Of a DNA stretch of 64,000 nucleotides, positions 1 to 8,965 are shown one piece after another. This DNA is from Streptomyces venezuelae. Lineage in GTDB: Bacteria; Actinomycetota; Actinomycetes; Streptomycetales; Streptomycetaceae. The DNA lies in the NCBI RefSeq assembly GCF_008642315.1, contig NZ_CP029192.1, positions 5,952,001 through 6,016,000 on the forward strand, in the 5' to 3' direction. Position 1 is the stretch's first letter. The number at the start of each line of letters is the position of its first letter. The notes under the pieces are model-generated. The model saw nothing but the letters and a program-made list of their open reading frames with translations. It was not told the origin of the DNA and made no database searches. Position numbers and translations under genes: made by a program.

Positions 1-174
1 CTGCGCGAGAACGACGAGGCGATCGTCAAGATCGACGACGACTCCGTGCACGACACGTACCGCTCGCACTTCGACCGCACGCGGGCCGTGGCGTGGCCGG
101 GCAGCGCGGACAAGACGGACCTGTGCAAGGGCGTCAAGCCGCTGCCGCCGGACGGTGAGAAGCCGGTCGTGTGA
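1..174 (+). CDS. C-terminal fragment of an unknown protein (cut by window edge)
   Basis: An open frame with strong third-position GC runs from base 1 to a TGA at 172-174 and encodes the last 57 residues of a protein. The fragment is hydrophilic, with an acidic stretch (KIDDDSVHDTY) and a proline-rich end (KPLPPDGEKPVV). I recognise no domain. In streptomycetes a ribonuclease E/G gene commonly lies a little upstream of rplU, but this tail does not look like a known RNase E/G terminus. A promoter and untranslated leader separate it from rplU, so it is probably the last gene of its own unit. Confidence 0.6.
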   Translation: MRENDEAIVKIDDDSVHDTYRSHFDRTRAVAWPGSADKTDLCKGVKPLPPDGEKPVV

Positions 175-193
175 CCGGGGGTGCGGGGCCGGT

Positions 194-222
194 TTGACCC
201 TTCAGAGGCGGCCCCGTAACCT
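194..222 (+). promoter_or_regulatory. Probable rplU promoter
   Basis: TTGACC (194-199) and TAACCT (217-222) are separated by exactly 17 nt, a good match to vegetative sigma-factor boxes. Transcription would start near 229 and leave a roughly 130-nt untranslated leader before rplU. A second TTGACC at 222 is badly spaced from the next -10-like hexamer. Confidence 0.5.
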
Positions 223-361
223 TGACCGTCGGCGTGTTCCTATGCACGTCCGCCCCCTGTAAACCTTTTTCCTCTCGTGGCCCCGGCCGTGAGAGAGGCC
301 GCTCCGCTTCTGCGGGCGGCTGGACTGCGGGGGTCCCGTTCCGAGCGAGAGAGAGATCCGC

Positions 362-682
362 GTGTACGCCATCGTGCGCAGCGGTGGTCGCCAGCACAAG
401 GTTGCTGTCGACGACATCGTTGAGGTTGACAAGATTTCCACTGCCAAGGTTGGCGACACGGTCGAGCTCTCGACCCTGCTCGTTGTCGACGGCGACGCTG
501 TGACCAGCGACCCGTGGGTGCTGGCCGGCATCAAGGTCCAGGCCGAGGTCGTGGACCACCACAAGGGCGCGAAGATCGACATCCTTCGCTACAAGAACAA
601 GACCGGTTACCGCCGTCGTCAGGGTCACCGTCAGCAGTACACGGCGATCAAGATCACCGGTATCCCCACGGCTGCGAAGTAA
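362..682 (+). CDS. rplU: 50S ribosomal protein L21
   Basis: Encodes 106 aa, the normal L21 length. L21 is a primary 23S rRNA-binding protein of the large subunit that contacts L20. The start is a GTG giving the typical opening [14 protein letters not shown]. The body has the usual DKI..AKVGD pattern and the basic tail [19 protein letters not shown]. It is followed 14 nt later by rpmA, so the two are co-transcribed as in nearly all bacteria. The roughly 130-nt upstream leader could carry autoregulatory structure, but I cannot identify a known motif. Confidence 0.98.
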   Translation: MYAIVRSGGRQHKVAVDDIVEVDKISTAKVGDTVELSTLLVVDGDAVTSDPWVLAGIKVQAEVVDHHKGAKIDILRYKNKTGYRRRQGHRQQYTAIKITGIPTAAK

Positions 683-696
683 GGGACTGAGACAAG

Positions 697-951
697 ATGG
701 CACACAAGAAGGGCGCATCGTCCACTCGGAACGGGCGCGATTCCAATGCTCAGCGGCTCGGCGTGAAGCGCTTCGGCGGTCAGGTCGTCAACGCCGGTGA
801 GATCCTGGTCCGCCAGCGCGGCACCCACTTCCACCCGGGCACGGGCGTCGGCCGCGGCAAGGACGACACCCTGTTCGCGCTGGACGCCGGTGCGGTGGAG
901 TTCGGTACCCACCGTGGCCGCAAGGTCGTGAACATCGTTCCGGCCGCCTGA
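697..951 (+). CDS. rpmA: 50S ribosomal protein L27
   Basis: Encodes 84 aa beginning [20 protein letters not shown], the standard bacterial L27. Its flexible N-terminal tail reaches the peptidyl-transferase centre. The protein has the mature-type N terminus directly and lacks the extra cleavable N-terminal segment found in Firmicutes. It lies 14 nt after rplU and ends in front of a strong hairpin, so rplU-rpmA forms a compact unit before obg. Confidence 0.98.
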   Translation: MAHKKGASSTRNGRDSNAQRLGVKRFGGQVVNAGEILVRQRGTHFHPGTGVGRGKDDTLFALDAGAVEFGTHRGRKVVNIVPAA

Positions 952-999
952 GTCTGTCTTTTCTGACTGATCAGGCGCTCGTCGAGCGAGTTCTGCGAG

Positions 1000-1044
1000 G
1001 GCGGACCTCTCTTCCCGGTGATCGGGAAGCGGGTCCGCCTTTCG
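1000..1044 (+). terminator. Hairpin terminator after rpmA
   Basis: An outer stem GCGGACC (1001-1007) pairs with GGTCCGC (1032-1038). An inner perfect stem CTTCCCG (1011-1017) pairs with CGGGAAG (1023-1029). A short CTTTC tail follows. It probably gives partial termination between rpmA and obg. Confidence 0.6.
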
Positions 1045-1115
1045 CGTGTTAGACGTAAGACATTTCCGTACTTCCCCACCCTTTCGGCCGGGGGAACCCC
1101 CAGGAGGCACCCACC

Positions 1116-2564
1116 ATGACCACCTTCGTGGACCGCGTCGAGCTGCACGCCGCCGCGGGTAACGGGGGCCACGGCTGTGCCTCCGTTCACCGTGAGAAGT
1201 TCAAGCCGCTCGGCGGTCCCGACGGCGGGAACGGCGGCCGGGGCGGTGACGTGATCCTGGTCGTCGACCAGGACGTCACCACACTCCTCGACTACCACCA
1301 CAGCCCGCACCGCAAGGCCACCAACGGCCAGCCCGGCGCCGGCGACAACCGCTCCGGCAAGGACGGCCAGGACCTGGTCCTGCCCGTGCCGGACGGCACG
1401 GTCGTCCTCGACAAGCAGGGCAACGTCCTCGCGGACCTGGTCGGCGAGGGCACCACCTTCGTCGCGGGCCAGGGCGGCCGCGGCGGCCTCGGCAACGCGG
1501 CGCTGGCCTCGGCCCGCCGCAAGGCCCCCGGCTTCGCGCTGCTCGGCGTGCCCGGCGAGGAGCGGGACGTCGTCCTGGAGCTCAAGACCGTCGCCGACGT
1601 GGCACTCGTGGGCTACCCGAGCGCCGGCAAGTCCTCGCTGATCTCCGTGCTGAGCGCGGCGAAGCCGAAGATCGCGGACTACCCGTTCACGACGCTCGTC
1701 CCCAACCTCGGCGTGGTCACGGCGGGCTCGACCGTCTACACCGTCGCCGACGTGCCCGGCCTCATCCCGGGCGCCAGCCAGGGCCGCGGCCTCGGCCTGG
1801 AGTTCCTGCGCCACGTCGAGCGCTGCAGCGTGCTCGTGCACGTGCTGGACACGGCGACCCTGGAGTCCGACCGCGACCCCGTCTCCGACCTCGACGTCAT
1901 CGAGGCCGAGCTGCGGGAGTACGGCGCGGGCCTGGAGAAGCGGCCGCGCATCGTCGTCCTGAACAAGATCGACGTACCCGACGGACAGGACCTCGCCGAC
2001 CTGGTCAGGCCCGACCTGGAGGAGCGCGGCTACCGCGTCTTCGAGGTGTCCGCCGTCGCGCACAAGGGCCTCAAGGAGCTCTCCTTCGCCCTCGCCGAGC
2101 TCGTCGGCGAGGCGCGTGCCGCGAAGCCGAAGGAGGAGGCGACCCGCATCGTCATCCGTCCCAAGGCCGTGGACGACAGCGGCTTCACGGTCACCCGCGA
2201 GGAGGTCGGCGGCGAGCCGCTGTTCCGCGTGCGCGGCGAGAAGCCGGAGCGCTGGGTGCGCCAGACCGACTTCAACAACGACGAGGCCGTCGGCTACCTC
2301 GCGGACCGCCTCAGCCGCCTCGGCGTCGAGGAAGAGCTGATGAAGGCCGGCGCCCGCAACGGCGACGGCGTCGCCATCGGCCCCGAGGAGAACGCGGTCG
2401 TCTTCGACTGGGAGCCGACGATGATGGCCGGCGCGGAGATGCTCGGCCGCCGCGGCGAGGACCACCGCCTCGAAGCGCCCCGCCCGGCCGCGCAGCGCCG
2501 CAGGGACCGCGAGGCGGAGCGGGACGAGGCGCAGAAGGAGTACGACGACTTCAAGCCCTTCTAG
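1116..2564 (+). CDS. obg: Obg-family GTPase (ribosome assembly / development)
   Basis: Encodes 482 aa. Obg is an essential GTPase that binds the 50S subunit during assembly; in Streptomyces it is also tied to the onset of aerial growth. Three parts are visible. A glycine-rich Obg fold covers about residues 1-158 ([19 protein letters not shown]). The G domain follows with GYPSAGKSS (G1), DVPGLI (G3), NKID (G4) and an SAVAHKG G5 region. A C-terminal OCT domain starts near residue 345. The tail after about 430 is charged and low in complexity. The ATG follows CAGGAGG. A very strong hairpin terminates the gene. Confidence 0.97.
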   Translation: MTTFVDRVELHAAAGNGGHGCASVHREKFKPLGGPDGGNGGRGGDVILVVDQDVTTLLDYHHSPHRKATNGQPGAGDNRSGKDGQDLVLPVPDGTVVLDKQGNVLADLVGEGTTFVAGQGGRGGLGNAALASARRKAPGFALLGVPGEERDVVLELKTVADVALVGYPSAGKSSLISVLSAAKPKIADYPFTTLVPNLGVVTAGSTVYTVADVPGLIPGASQGRGLGLEFLRHVERCSVLVHVLDTATLESDRDPVSDLDVIEAELREYGAGLEKRPRIVVLNKIDVPDGQDLADLVRPDLEERGYRVFEVSAVAHKGLKELSFALAELVGEARAAKPKEEATRIVIRPKAVDDSGFTVTREEVGGEPLFRVRGEKPERWVRQTDFNNDEAVGYLADRLSRLGVEEELMKAGARNGDGVAIGPEENAVVFDWEPTMMAGAEMLGRRGEDHRLEAPRPAAQRRRDREAERDEAQKEYDDFKPF

Positions 2565-2604
2565 TACGTCCCGTACTCCTGCTTGAACCGCCGTAAGGAC
2601 CACA

Positions 2605-2646
2605 CGAGAGGGGCCCCGGAGCTTGAAAGCTCCGGGGCCCCTCTCG
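2605..2646. terminator. Perfect 19-bp bidirectional terminator
   Basis: The arms at 2605-2623 and 2628-2646 are perfect complements around a 4-nt loop (TGAA). It lies between the convergent obg and TagF-like genes, so it can serve both strands. Confidence 0.8.
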
Positions 2647-2661
2647 TCTGCGTTCAGAGCG

Positions 2662-4752
2662 TCACGCGGTGACCGAGTCCTCGGCCCCGTTCGACTCCGA
2701 CGGGTCCTGCGCCATCTCTTCGGCCGCTTCCTCCGCGACGCGCTGGCCAGGGATGTCCGCGTCGACGCGGGTGGCCATGCGGGCGCGGCGGGCGTCGGCC
2801 TGGGCGCTCAGCGCGAGGGCGGCCGCGTTGAAGCGGGCCAGGGAAGGCGGGTCGGAGGGGCCCAGGAGGTGCTCCTTGAGCTCCGCGCGGGCCTCGGCGT
2901 GGGAGTCGAGCTCCGGCGCGCGCACGGCCTTCAGAAGGGCAGCCACGCCGTCCGCCTCGGGGGTCAGGATCGTCGCGGCGGACGCCGTCGGGAAGCTCGC
3001 GCGGAACTCCGCCTCGGACATGCCCGCCGTATTGGCGACCGCGTACGGCTTCTCGCTGCTCAGCCAGTCCGAGACGACCGAGGAGACGTCGCTGACCAGC
3101 AGGTCGGCCTGGTTGAAGCAGGTGAAGATCGCGGGGCGCGCGGTGGTGATGATCTGGTGCTCCCACTCGGGGAACGACGCCCAGAACGCGGCCTCCCACG
3201 CGGCCGTCGCCGCCGCCACGGCCGCCTGCTGGCCGCCCTCGGGGGCGCCCTGGAGCATCATGCGCTCCTGTTCGTCCGCGCTCTTGCGGAAGGTCCGCGC
3301 GGTCAGCCGGTCCAGGTCCGCGGTGCGGCGCATCAGCTCGGCAGCGGCGTCGGCGCCGGGACGGGCACCGGACCGCTTGGCGTTGGCGGCCAGGATCATC
3401 GCCTTGATGCGCTCGTTGGCGGCGCCCGCCGCCGGGTTCTGCGAGCCGGTCATCGGGTGCGGCTTGTAGAGGAGGCGCACGCCCGGGTCGGCAAGGAGCT
3501 CACGGACGATGTTCTCGCCGGCCAGGACCACCGAGGTGTTGCCGGGGTTGCCGTCCCAGCCCTCCCAGGTGGGGGCGTACAGCACGGTCGTGTACGCGCC
3601 GGTGGGCGCGCCGACGTACGGGCGGATCGGCGACAGCTGCGGACGGCCGACCTCGACGACGTCCTTGTCCTCGACGCCGATGTCCGCGAGCTGGTAGCGG
3701 TCGCGGGCCGCGGGGCCCGCCACCCACACCTCGTCGTACGCCTTCGCGTACGGGTTGCAGGAGGAGAGCTTGTCGCTCTCGCCGTGGTTGATGAAGGCGT
3801 GCTTGATCGTCGGGATGCGCAGGACCTGCGAGGTCTTCGCGGCGTTCGCCGGGTGCAGCATCATCTTCAGCGTCGACGTCTCCAGGGAGAACATCGTGGC
3901 GACCTTCGGGAAGCAGATGATCGGGACGTCCGTCGCGTCGATCTTCTGGACCATGAAGCGCTCGCGCAGCACGATCAGCGGCTTGCCGTCGAGCTCGGAG
4001 AGCGTGGAGAGCCACATGTTCGCCTGGTACGCGGACGTGGAGCCGCCGGAGAAGTACATGGCGACGGTCGGCTTGTAGGCCGCGAGCCACTCGTCGAGCC
4101 ACTCCATGACCTTCTGGTCGTTCTTCGCCCGCTTCTTCGGGAGCAGCCAGGTGGCCAGGTACAGCGCACCCGCGCCGATCAGGACGAGGGAGACGGCGAG
4201 CCCGATGCCGCCCCAGTACGCGTCGGTGGTCGCCGCGGTGACCAGCAGGCCGACCGTCGTCGGGACCGAGAAGGTCAGCAGGCGGTGGGCCTGGCGGCGG
4301 GAGAGGATCCGCGGCGGGGCGGCCGTCAGGTGCAGCTTCGACGTGTCGATGTTGCGCGTGACGATCGGCAGCGAACGGGTGCGGCGCACCAGCACGGCGA
4401 CGGCCTGGCAGCAGAAGTGCAGCGCGTAGAAGGTGAGCAGCCCGATCGTCAGCGGCGACTGCTCGGCCAGCGGCTCGATGCCGTCGATGCGCAGCAGGCC
4501 GACCAGGATCAGCATGTCGCGCAGGAGCTGGCGCACCGTGACGTCGAAGCGGATCTTGCCAAGGAGGGAGAGGAGGCCCGGCTGCTTGTACTGCAGATAG
4601 ATGTCGAGCGCGAGGTTCGCGGCGGCCGCGGCGACGAACACCGGGACGTAGGGGATCAGCGCGGTCGCGAGCTGCGTCGCGAACAGCGCGAACATCGCGA
4701 ACAGCGCTGACAGCTGCACGATGCGTCGGGGGGCGAGTCCGGCAGAGGGCAC
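2662..4752 (-). CDS. Membrane TagF-like CDP-glycerol glycerophosphotransferase family protein
   Basis: Encodes 696 aa from a GTG at 4752, chosen because CAGGAG lies 9 nt upstream; longer readings run into the divergent proB start. Several hydrophobic helices occupy about the first 200 residues (ALFAMFALFATQLA; TVGLLVTAA; LVLIGAGALYLATWLL). A cytoplasmic glycerophosphotransferase-type domain follows, with TSTLKMM, NHGESDKLSSCNPYAKAYDEVWVAG, LYAPTWEGW, KPHPMTG and LLVSDVSSVVSDWL, all typical of the TagF/TagB family that polymerises wall teichoic acid. Role by family: building an anionic wall polymer. It lies divergent from proB, in a neighbourhood that also holds an LCP protein. The fused N-terminal membrane block is unlike classical soluble TagF. 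The substrate is not known from sequence. Confidence 0.8.
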   Translation of the reverse strand: MPSAGLAPRRIVQLSALFAMFALFATQLATALIPYVPVFVAAAAANLALDIYLQYKQPGLLSLLGKIRFDVTVRQLLRDMLILVGLLRIDGIEPLAEQSPLTIGLLTFYALHFCCQAVAVLVRRTRSLPIVTRNIDTSKLHLTAAPPRILSRRQAHRLLTFSVPTTVGLLVTAATTDAYWGGIGLAVSLVLIGAGALYLATWLLPKKRAKNDQKVMEWLDEWLAAYKPTVAMYFSGGSTSAYQANMWLSTLSELDGKPLIVLRERFMVQKIDATDVPIICFPKVATMFSLETSTLKMMLHPANAAKTSQVLRIPTIKHAFINHGESDKLSSCNPYAKAYDEVWVAGPAARDRYQLADIGVEDKDVVEVGRPQLSPIRPYVGAPTGAYTTVLYAPTWEGWDGNPGNTSVVLAGENIVRELLADPGVRLLYKPHPMTGSQNPAAGAANERIKAMILAANAKRSGARPGADAAAELMRRTADLDRLTARTFRKSADEQERMMLQGAPEGGQQAAVAAATAAWEAAFWASFPEWEHQIITTARPAIFTCFNQADLLVSDVSSVVSDWLSSEKPYAVANTAGMSEAEFRASFPTASAATILTPEADGVAALLKAVRAPELDSHAEARAELKEHLLGPSDPPSLARFNAAALALSAQADARRARMATRVDADIPGQRVAEEAAEEMAQDPSESNGAEDSVTA

Positions 4753-4884
4753 GGGCTTTGGCTCCTGGCGGGGATGAAGAGGGGATGGGGGAAGTCGACC
4801 ACTGACCGTATGACGCGCAGTGGCTCCGTAGCAATCTTCCGTGACCTCAATCACCGGATAAAGGGGCAAAGGGACTGAACCTCG

Positions 4885-4901
4885 GAGGTGATTTTCACCT
4901 C
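4885..4901. promoter_or_regulatory. 17-bp palindrome in the divergent TagF-like/proB promoter region
   Basis: GAGGTGA (4885-4891) and TCACCTC (4895-4901) form a perfect 7-bp inverted repeat around TTT, in the 260-bp gap between the two divergent starts. It has the size of a dimeric repressor operator. A -10-like TAGATT sits at 4957-4962 toward proB. Confidence 0.35.
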
Positions 4902-5012
4902 TGGGGTCCGGGGTCCGCGCCTTGGAATGGGCAGGCGCCCGGTCGGCGCCCTCACGTAGATTGCAGGTCCGGGACCGCGGGTCCGGGGCATCGGGATCAT
5001 TTGGGGAAGAGC

Positions 5013-6140
5013 GTGGCATCGGCAAGGCAGTCAGTGGCAGAGGCCCGGCGGGTCGTCGTCAAGGTCGGGTCGTCGTCCCTGACCACCGCATCGGGGGGCC
5101 TGGACGCGGACCGTGTTGACGCCCTCGTCGATGTGCTCGCCAAGAGCCGCGACGGCGGCCTGCGCGAGATCGTGCTCGTCTCCTCCGGCGCCATCGCCGC
5201 GGGACTCTCCCCGCTCGGCCTCGTGCGCCGCCCCAAGGACCTCGCCCGCCAGCAGGCCGCGGCCAGCGTCGGCCAGGGCCTGCTCGTGGCCCGCTACACC
5301 GCGTCCTTCGCGCGCTACGGCGTACGCGTCGGACAGGTGCTCCTCACCTCCGACGACATGGCCCGCAGGGCCCACCACCGCAACGCCTCGCGCACCCTCG
5401 ACCAGCTGCTCGCCATGGGCGCGCTGCCCGTCGTGAACGAGAACGACACCGTGGCGACCGACGAGATCCGCTTCGGCGACAACGACCGGCTCGCCGCCCT
5501 CGTCGCCCACCTCGTCCACGCCGACCTCCTCGTCCTCCTCTCCGACGTGGACGGCCTCTACGACGGCGACCCCGCGAAGCCCGGCACCTCCCGCATCGAC
5601 GAGGTCACCGGGCCCGCCGACATGGCGCACGTCGAGATCGGCAGCGCGGGCAAGGCCGGCGTCGGCACCGGCGGCATGGTCACCAAGGTCGAGGCCGCCC
5701 GGATCGCCGCCGCCGCGGGCATCCCCGTCGTCCTGACCTCCGCGAGCCACGCGGGGGACGCCCTCGCGGGCCGCGCCACCGGCACGTACTTCCACCGCAC
5801 GGGCCGCCGCTCCGCCGACCGCCTCCTGTGGCTGCAGCACGCCTCCGAGCCGCGGGGCGCCCTCACCCTGGACGACGGGGCGGTGCGCGCCGTCGTCGAG
5901 GGGCGCAAGTCGCTGCTGCCGGCCGGGATCGCCGCCGTCGAGGGGGAGTTCACCGCGGGCGACCCCGTGGAGCTGCGGGACGCCGCGGGGCACGCGGTGG
6001 CGCGCGGTCTGGTGAACTTCGACGCCAAGGAGATCCCCATGCTCATCGGGCGCTCCACGCGGGACCTCGCCAAGGAACTCGGACCTGCGTACGAGCGGGA
6101 GGTCGTGCACCGGGACGACCTCGTCCTGCTGCCCGGATAG
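5013..6140 (+). CDS. proB: Glutamate 5-kinase
   Basis: Encodes 375 aa and catalyses the first step of proline synthesis, ATP-dependent phosphorylation of glutamate. The amino-acid kinase domain shows VVVKVGSSSLTT near the start, SSGAIAAG, NENDTVATDEI..GDND (substrate loop), LLSDVDGLYDGDP and GTGGMVTKVEAA. A C-terminal PUA domain covers about residues 285-370, as in full-length ProB. The GTG at 5013 is preferred over TTG at 5001 because GGGGA lies 5 nt before it. proA follows one gene later, so the pathway pair is split by a small unrelated ORF. Confidence 0.97.
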   Translation: MASARQSVAEARRVVVKVGSSSLTTASGGLDADRVDALVDVLAKSRDGGLREIVLVSSGAIAAGLSPLGLVRRPKDLARQQAAASVGQGLLVARYTASFARYGVRVGQVLLTSDDMARRAHHRNASRTLDQLLAMGALPVVNENDTVATDEIRFGDNDRLAALVAHLVHADLLVLLSDVDGLYDGDPAKPGTSRIDEVTGPADMAHVEIGSAGKAGVGTGGMVTKVEAARIAAAAGIPVVLTSASHAGDALAGRATGTYFHRTGRRSADRLLWLQHASEPRGALTLDDGAVRAVVEGRKSLLPAGIAAVEGEFTAGDPVELRDAAGHAVARGLVNFDAKEIPMLIGRSTRDLAKELGPAYEREVVHRDDLVLLPG

Positions 6141-6354
6141 CGCCCGGGAAAGCCCCAGGTCGTGTCCGAGCGCCCGTCCCGCACGCCCCGTGCGCCCCGG
6201 CCGAAAACCATCGCGCACGGCCCCCGGCGACCGGCCCGCGGAAGGTGAAACTCCCCAAAACCGCCCCGCGGGACTGCTTGGCCTGCTCAACTTTGTTGAA
6301 GACAGTTCTGCACGACCGTTGCGTATCGGCACACCATTGCGTAAGGAGGCCGTC

Positions 6355-6843
6355 GTGAGACGAGTGCGCCCTGGGGCGGCGTCCCGCGGCTCGGCTGAGC
6401 GGGCGCTGACGAGCGTCGCCGCGGGGACGGCGTACGAGAGCGACCCGCACGGGCAACGCACGGCCGACGCGGGCGAGAGCGCGCAGGCCGAGCCGGTGGA
6501 GACGCCCCGCCTGTGGCACGTCACGCTGAGCGTCTCGGGCAAGGAAGCGCCGTTGGACGAGGTCAGACGGGGTCTGGAACAGCTCGCCCACGACCATCCC
6601 TTTCTGCTGACGAGCAGGTACGCGCCGGACCACGCCGAGATCCGCTACTGGGAGGAGGCCCGCGACCTGCACGACGCCGCCGCGGTCGCCCTGCGCCTGT
6701 GGGGCGAGCACCGGCAGAGCGCCCGGCTGCCCCCGTGGGAGATCGTGGGACTCGAAGTGATCGGCCGCGACACATATCACCAACGCATCGCGGAGGGTTA
6801 CGGACCGTTACCGGCCACCCCCGTCGGCGTGCACCCCTTTTGA
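6355..6843 (+). CDS. Conserved-looking protein of unknown function, with a TTA codon
   Basis: Encodes 162 aa and starts at a GTG with an excellent AAGGAGG 5 nt upstream. The first 50 residues are low in complexity. Residues 50-160 form a compact alpha/beta-looking domain (LWHVTLSVSGKEAPLDEVRRG; EIRYWEEARDLHDAAAVALR; LPPWEIVGLEVIGR). I do not recognise a family with certainty. Codon 152 is TTA (6808-6810), a rare leucine codon read by the bldA tRNA in Streptomyces, so full translation may be developmentally gated. It sits between proB and proA but has its own Shine-Dalgarno and a 214-nt upstream gap, so independent expression is likely. Confidence 0.75.
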   Translation: MRRVRPGAASRGSAERALTSVAAGTAYESDPHGQRTADAGESAQAEPVETPRLWHVTLSVSGKEAPLDEVRRGLEQLAHDHPFLLTSRYAPDHAEIRYWEEARDLHDAAAVALRLWGEHRQSARLPPWEIVGLEVIGRDTYHQRIAEGYGPLPATPVGVHPF

Positions 6844-6930
6844 GCCGTAGTCCCACGAGCAGCGGCCGGACCGGTCTCGGGGAGTGGAACAGCGGGTGGA
6901 CGCCCCGCACACGGGGATTACCCTGCGGAC

Positions 6931-8223
6931 ATGACGTCGCTCTCTCCCGTCTCGCCCTACGACAACCTCTCGCCGGTCGCCCAGACCGCCTACCGCGCCC
7001 GCGGCGCCGCCGCCACGCTCGCCCCGCTGCCGCGCTCCGCCAAGGACGACGCGCTGCTGGCGATCGCCGACGCGCTCGAGGTGCGGACCGCCGAGATCGT
7101 CGAGGCCAACGGCAAGGACACGGAGCGCGCCCGCGAGGCCGGCACCAGCGAGTCCATCGTCGACCGGCTCACCCTCACCCCGGAGCGGGTCCGCGCCATC
7201 GCCGCCGACGTGCGCGACGTGGCCGCCCTGCCCGACCCGGTCGGCGAGGTCGTCCGCGGCTCGACGCTCCCCAACGGCATCGACCTGCGCCAGGTCCGCG
7301 TCCCGCTCGGCGTCGTCGGGATCATCTACGAGGCCAGGCCCAACGTCACCGTGGACGCGGCGGCCCTCTGCCTCAAGTCCGGCAACGCCGTGCTGCTCCG
7401 CGGCTCGTCCTCGGCGTACGCGTCGAACACGGCCCTCGTGCGCGTCCTGCGCGACGCGGTGCACGGCGCCGGACTGCCCGCCGACGCCGTCCAGCTCGTC
7501 CCGGGCGAGAACCGCGACTCCGTCCGCGAGCTCATGCGGGCCCGCGGCCTCGTCGACGTCCTCATCCCGCGCGGCGGCGCCTCGCTGATCAAGACGGTCG
7601 TCGAGGAGTCCACCGTCCCCGTCATCGAGACCGGCACCGGCAACTGCCACGTCTACGTGGACGCCGCGGCCGACATCGACATGGCCGTCGACATCCTGAT
7701 CAACTCCAAGGCGCAGCGCCCCAGCGTCTGCAACGCCGCCGAGACCCTGCTCGTGCACCAGGACATCGCCGACGCGTTCCTGCCGCGCGCCCTGGACGCC
7801 CTCGCCGAGGCCGGCGTCACCGTCCACGCCGACGAGCGCGCCATCACGTACGCGGAGGGCAGCAAGGCCACCGTCGTCCCCGCGACCACCGAGGACTGGG
7901 AGACCGAGTACCTCTCGTACGACATCGCGGCCGCCGTCGTCGACACGCTGGAGCAGGCCGTCGAGCACATCCGGCTGTGGACCTCTGGGCACACCGAGGC
8001 CATCGTCACCACCTCGCAGCAGGCCGCCCGCCGCTTCACGCAGCTCGTCGACTCCACCACGGTCGCCGTGAACGCCTCGACGCGCTTCACCGACGGCGGC
8101 CAGTTCGGCTTCGGCGCCGAGATCGGCATCTCCACCCAGAAGCTGCACGCGCGCGGCCCGATGGGCCTGCCCGAGCTGACCTCCACCAAGTACATCGTCA
8201 CGGGCGACGGTCACATCCGCTGA
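6931..8223 (+). CDS. proA: Gamma-glutamyl phosphate reductase
   Basis: Encodes 430 aa and catalyses the NADPH-dependent reduction of gamma-glutamyl phosphate to glutamate semialdehyde, the second step of proline synthesis. It is an aldehyde dehydrogenase-superfamily protein with [28 protein letters not shown] and a catalytic-cysteine segment [17 protein letters not shown]. Length is normal. No Shine-Dalgarno is evident. TACCCT (6919-6924) ends 6 nt before the ATG, which suggests a leaderless transcript separate from proB. Confidence 0.96.
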   Translation: MTSLSPVSPYDNLSPVAQTAYRARGAAATLAPLPRSAKDDALLAIADALEVRTAEIVEANGKDTERAREAGTSESIVDRLTLTPERVRAIAADVRDVAALPDPVGEVVRGSTLPNGIDLRQVRVPLGVVGIIYEARPNVTVDAAALCLKSGNAVLLRGSSSAYASNTALVRVLRDAVHGAGLPADAVQLVPGENRDSVRELMRARGLVDVLIPRGGASLIKTVVEESTVPVIETGTGNCHVYVDAAADIDMAVDILINSKAQRPSVCNAAETLLVHQDIADAFLPRALDALAEAGVTVHADERAITYAEGSKATVVPATTEDWETEYLSYDIAAAVVDTLEQAVEHIRLWTSGHTEAIVTTSQQAARRFTQLVDSTTVAVNASTRFTDGGQFGFGAEIGISTQKLHARGPMGLPELTSTKYIVTGDGHIR

Positions 8224-8273
8224 ATTCCCCTTTGCCCTGCCCAAATTGACCGTTCCAGGTCTAGGCTGGAGGG

Positions 8274-8885
8274 GTGCCGGAGGACGTGGGGGGCACGCCG
8301 TCGTTCCCTGACGGCTGGGAGCCCGACGACGACCGCGACCGCGGGGGTGCGGACGAAGAGTTCGCCTCCGTGGTCTTCGACGAGGACTTCGTGCGGGCCG
8401 CGGAGATCCATGAACCGACCGCCGTGGAGCGGCTGTTGGCCGCTGCCGAGGCGCGCGCCGAGGCCTCCGAGGCGGAGGCCCGCAGGGCGCGCACCCGCGG
8501 CCGTGGCCACGACGCGTCGGACGACGAGCTCTACGAAGACGGCTTCGGCCCCGACGACAGCACCGAGTTCGGCCGCGACGACGACCCCGACGACGCCTAC
8601 GAACACGACCCGGACGGGAGGTACGGCCGCCCGGGCCGCCACCCCGGCCAGGCCCGCTGGCACCGCCCCATAGCCTGGATGCTCGCCCTCCTGATGGGCA
8701 TCGGCATGGTCGCCCTCGCCTTCACCGCCGTCTACCGGGGAGCCTCCTCGGGCGGCCAGGGCCAGGTGCCCGCGCCCGCCTCCACCGAGGTCGGGCAGAG
8801 CGCCGACACCGAAGCGTCGCCCAGCCCCTCCGTCTCCGCCGAGTTCAGCCAGTCCGCGGTGCCCGCGACGCCGCGTACGCCCTGA
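8274..8885 (+). CDS. Actinobacterial single-pass membrane protein with an SVVFDE-type cytoplasmic motif
   Basis: Encodes 203 aa from a GTG. The N-terminal half is very acidic and begins with FASVVFDEDFVRAAEIHE...AVER, followed by an Ala/Glu helix and an Asp-rich linker. One transmembrane helix (PIAWMLALLMGIGMVALAF) lies near residues 125-150. The outside tail of about 55 residues is Ser/Pro/Thr-rich. The next gene repeats the cytoplasmic motif. From memory, the gene just after proA in S. coelicolor (SCO2584) was reported to interact with the MreB-linked spore-wall complex; this could be its homologue, but I cannot verify that. TAGGCT ends 6 nt before the start. Confidence 0.75.
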   Translation: MPEDVGGTPSFPDGWEPDDDRDRGGADEEFASVVFDEDFVRAAEIHEPTAVERLLAAAEARAEASEAEARRARTRGRGHDASDDELYEDGFGPDDSTEFGRDDDPDDAYEHDPDGRYGRPGRHPGQARWHRPIAWMLALLMGIGMVALAFTAVYRGASSGGQGQVPAPASTEVGQSADTEASPSPSVSAEFSQSAVPATPRTP

Positions 8886-8965
8886 GAAGCACACCGCGCC
8901 GCGTTGTCGGAACTTGTCGTGTACCAGGGCGTTTACCTGACGGCCCGGAGACCTACCCTGAAGGT

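Noticed and set aside
780..2603. 607-aa minus-strand ORF opposite obg
   Set aside because: A shadow of obg: the reading frame is open only because of third-position GC bias on the other strand, and the protein is low-complexity Val/Leu/Ala/Arg.
2623..4710. 695-aa plus-strand ORF opposite the TagF-like gene
   Set aside because: Arg/Gly/Asp-rich shadow with no recognisable domain; the opposite strand encodes a clear membrane glycerophosphotransferase.
5001..5012. TTG 5001 as the proB start
   Set aside because: GTG 5013 has GGGGA at proper spacing and gives the usual ProB N-terminal length.
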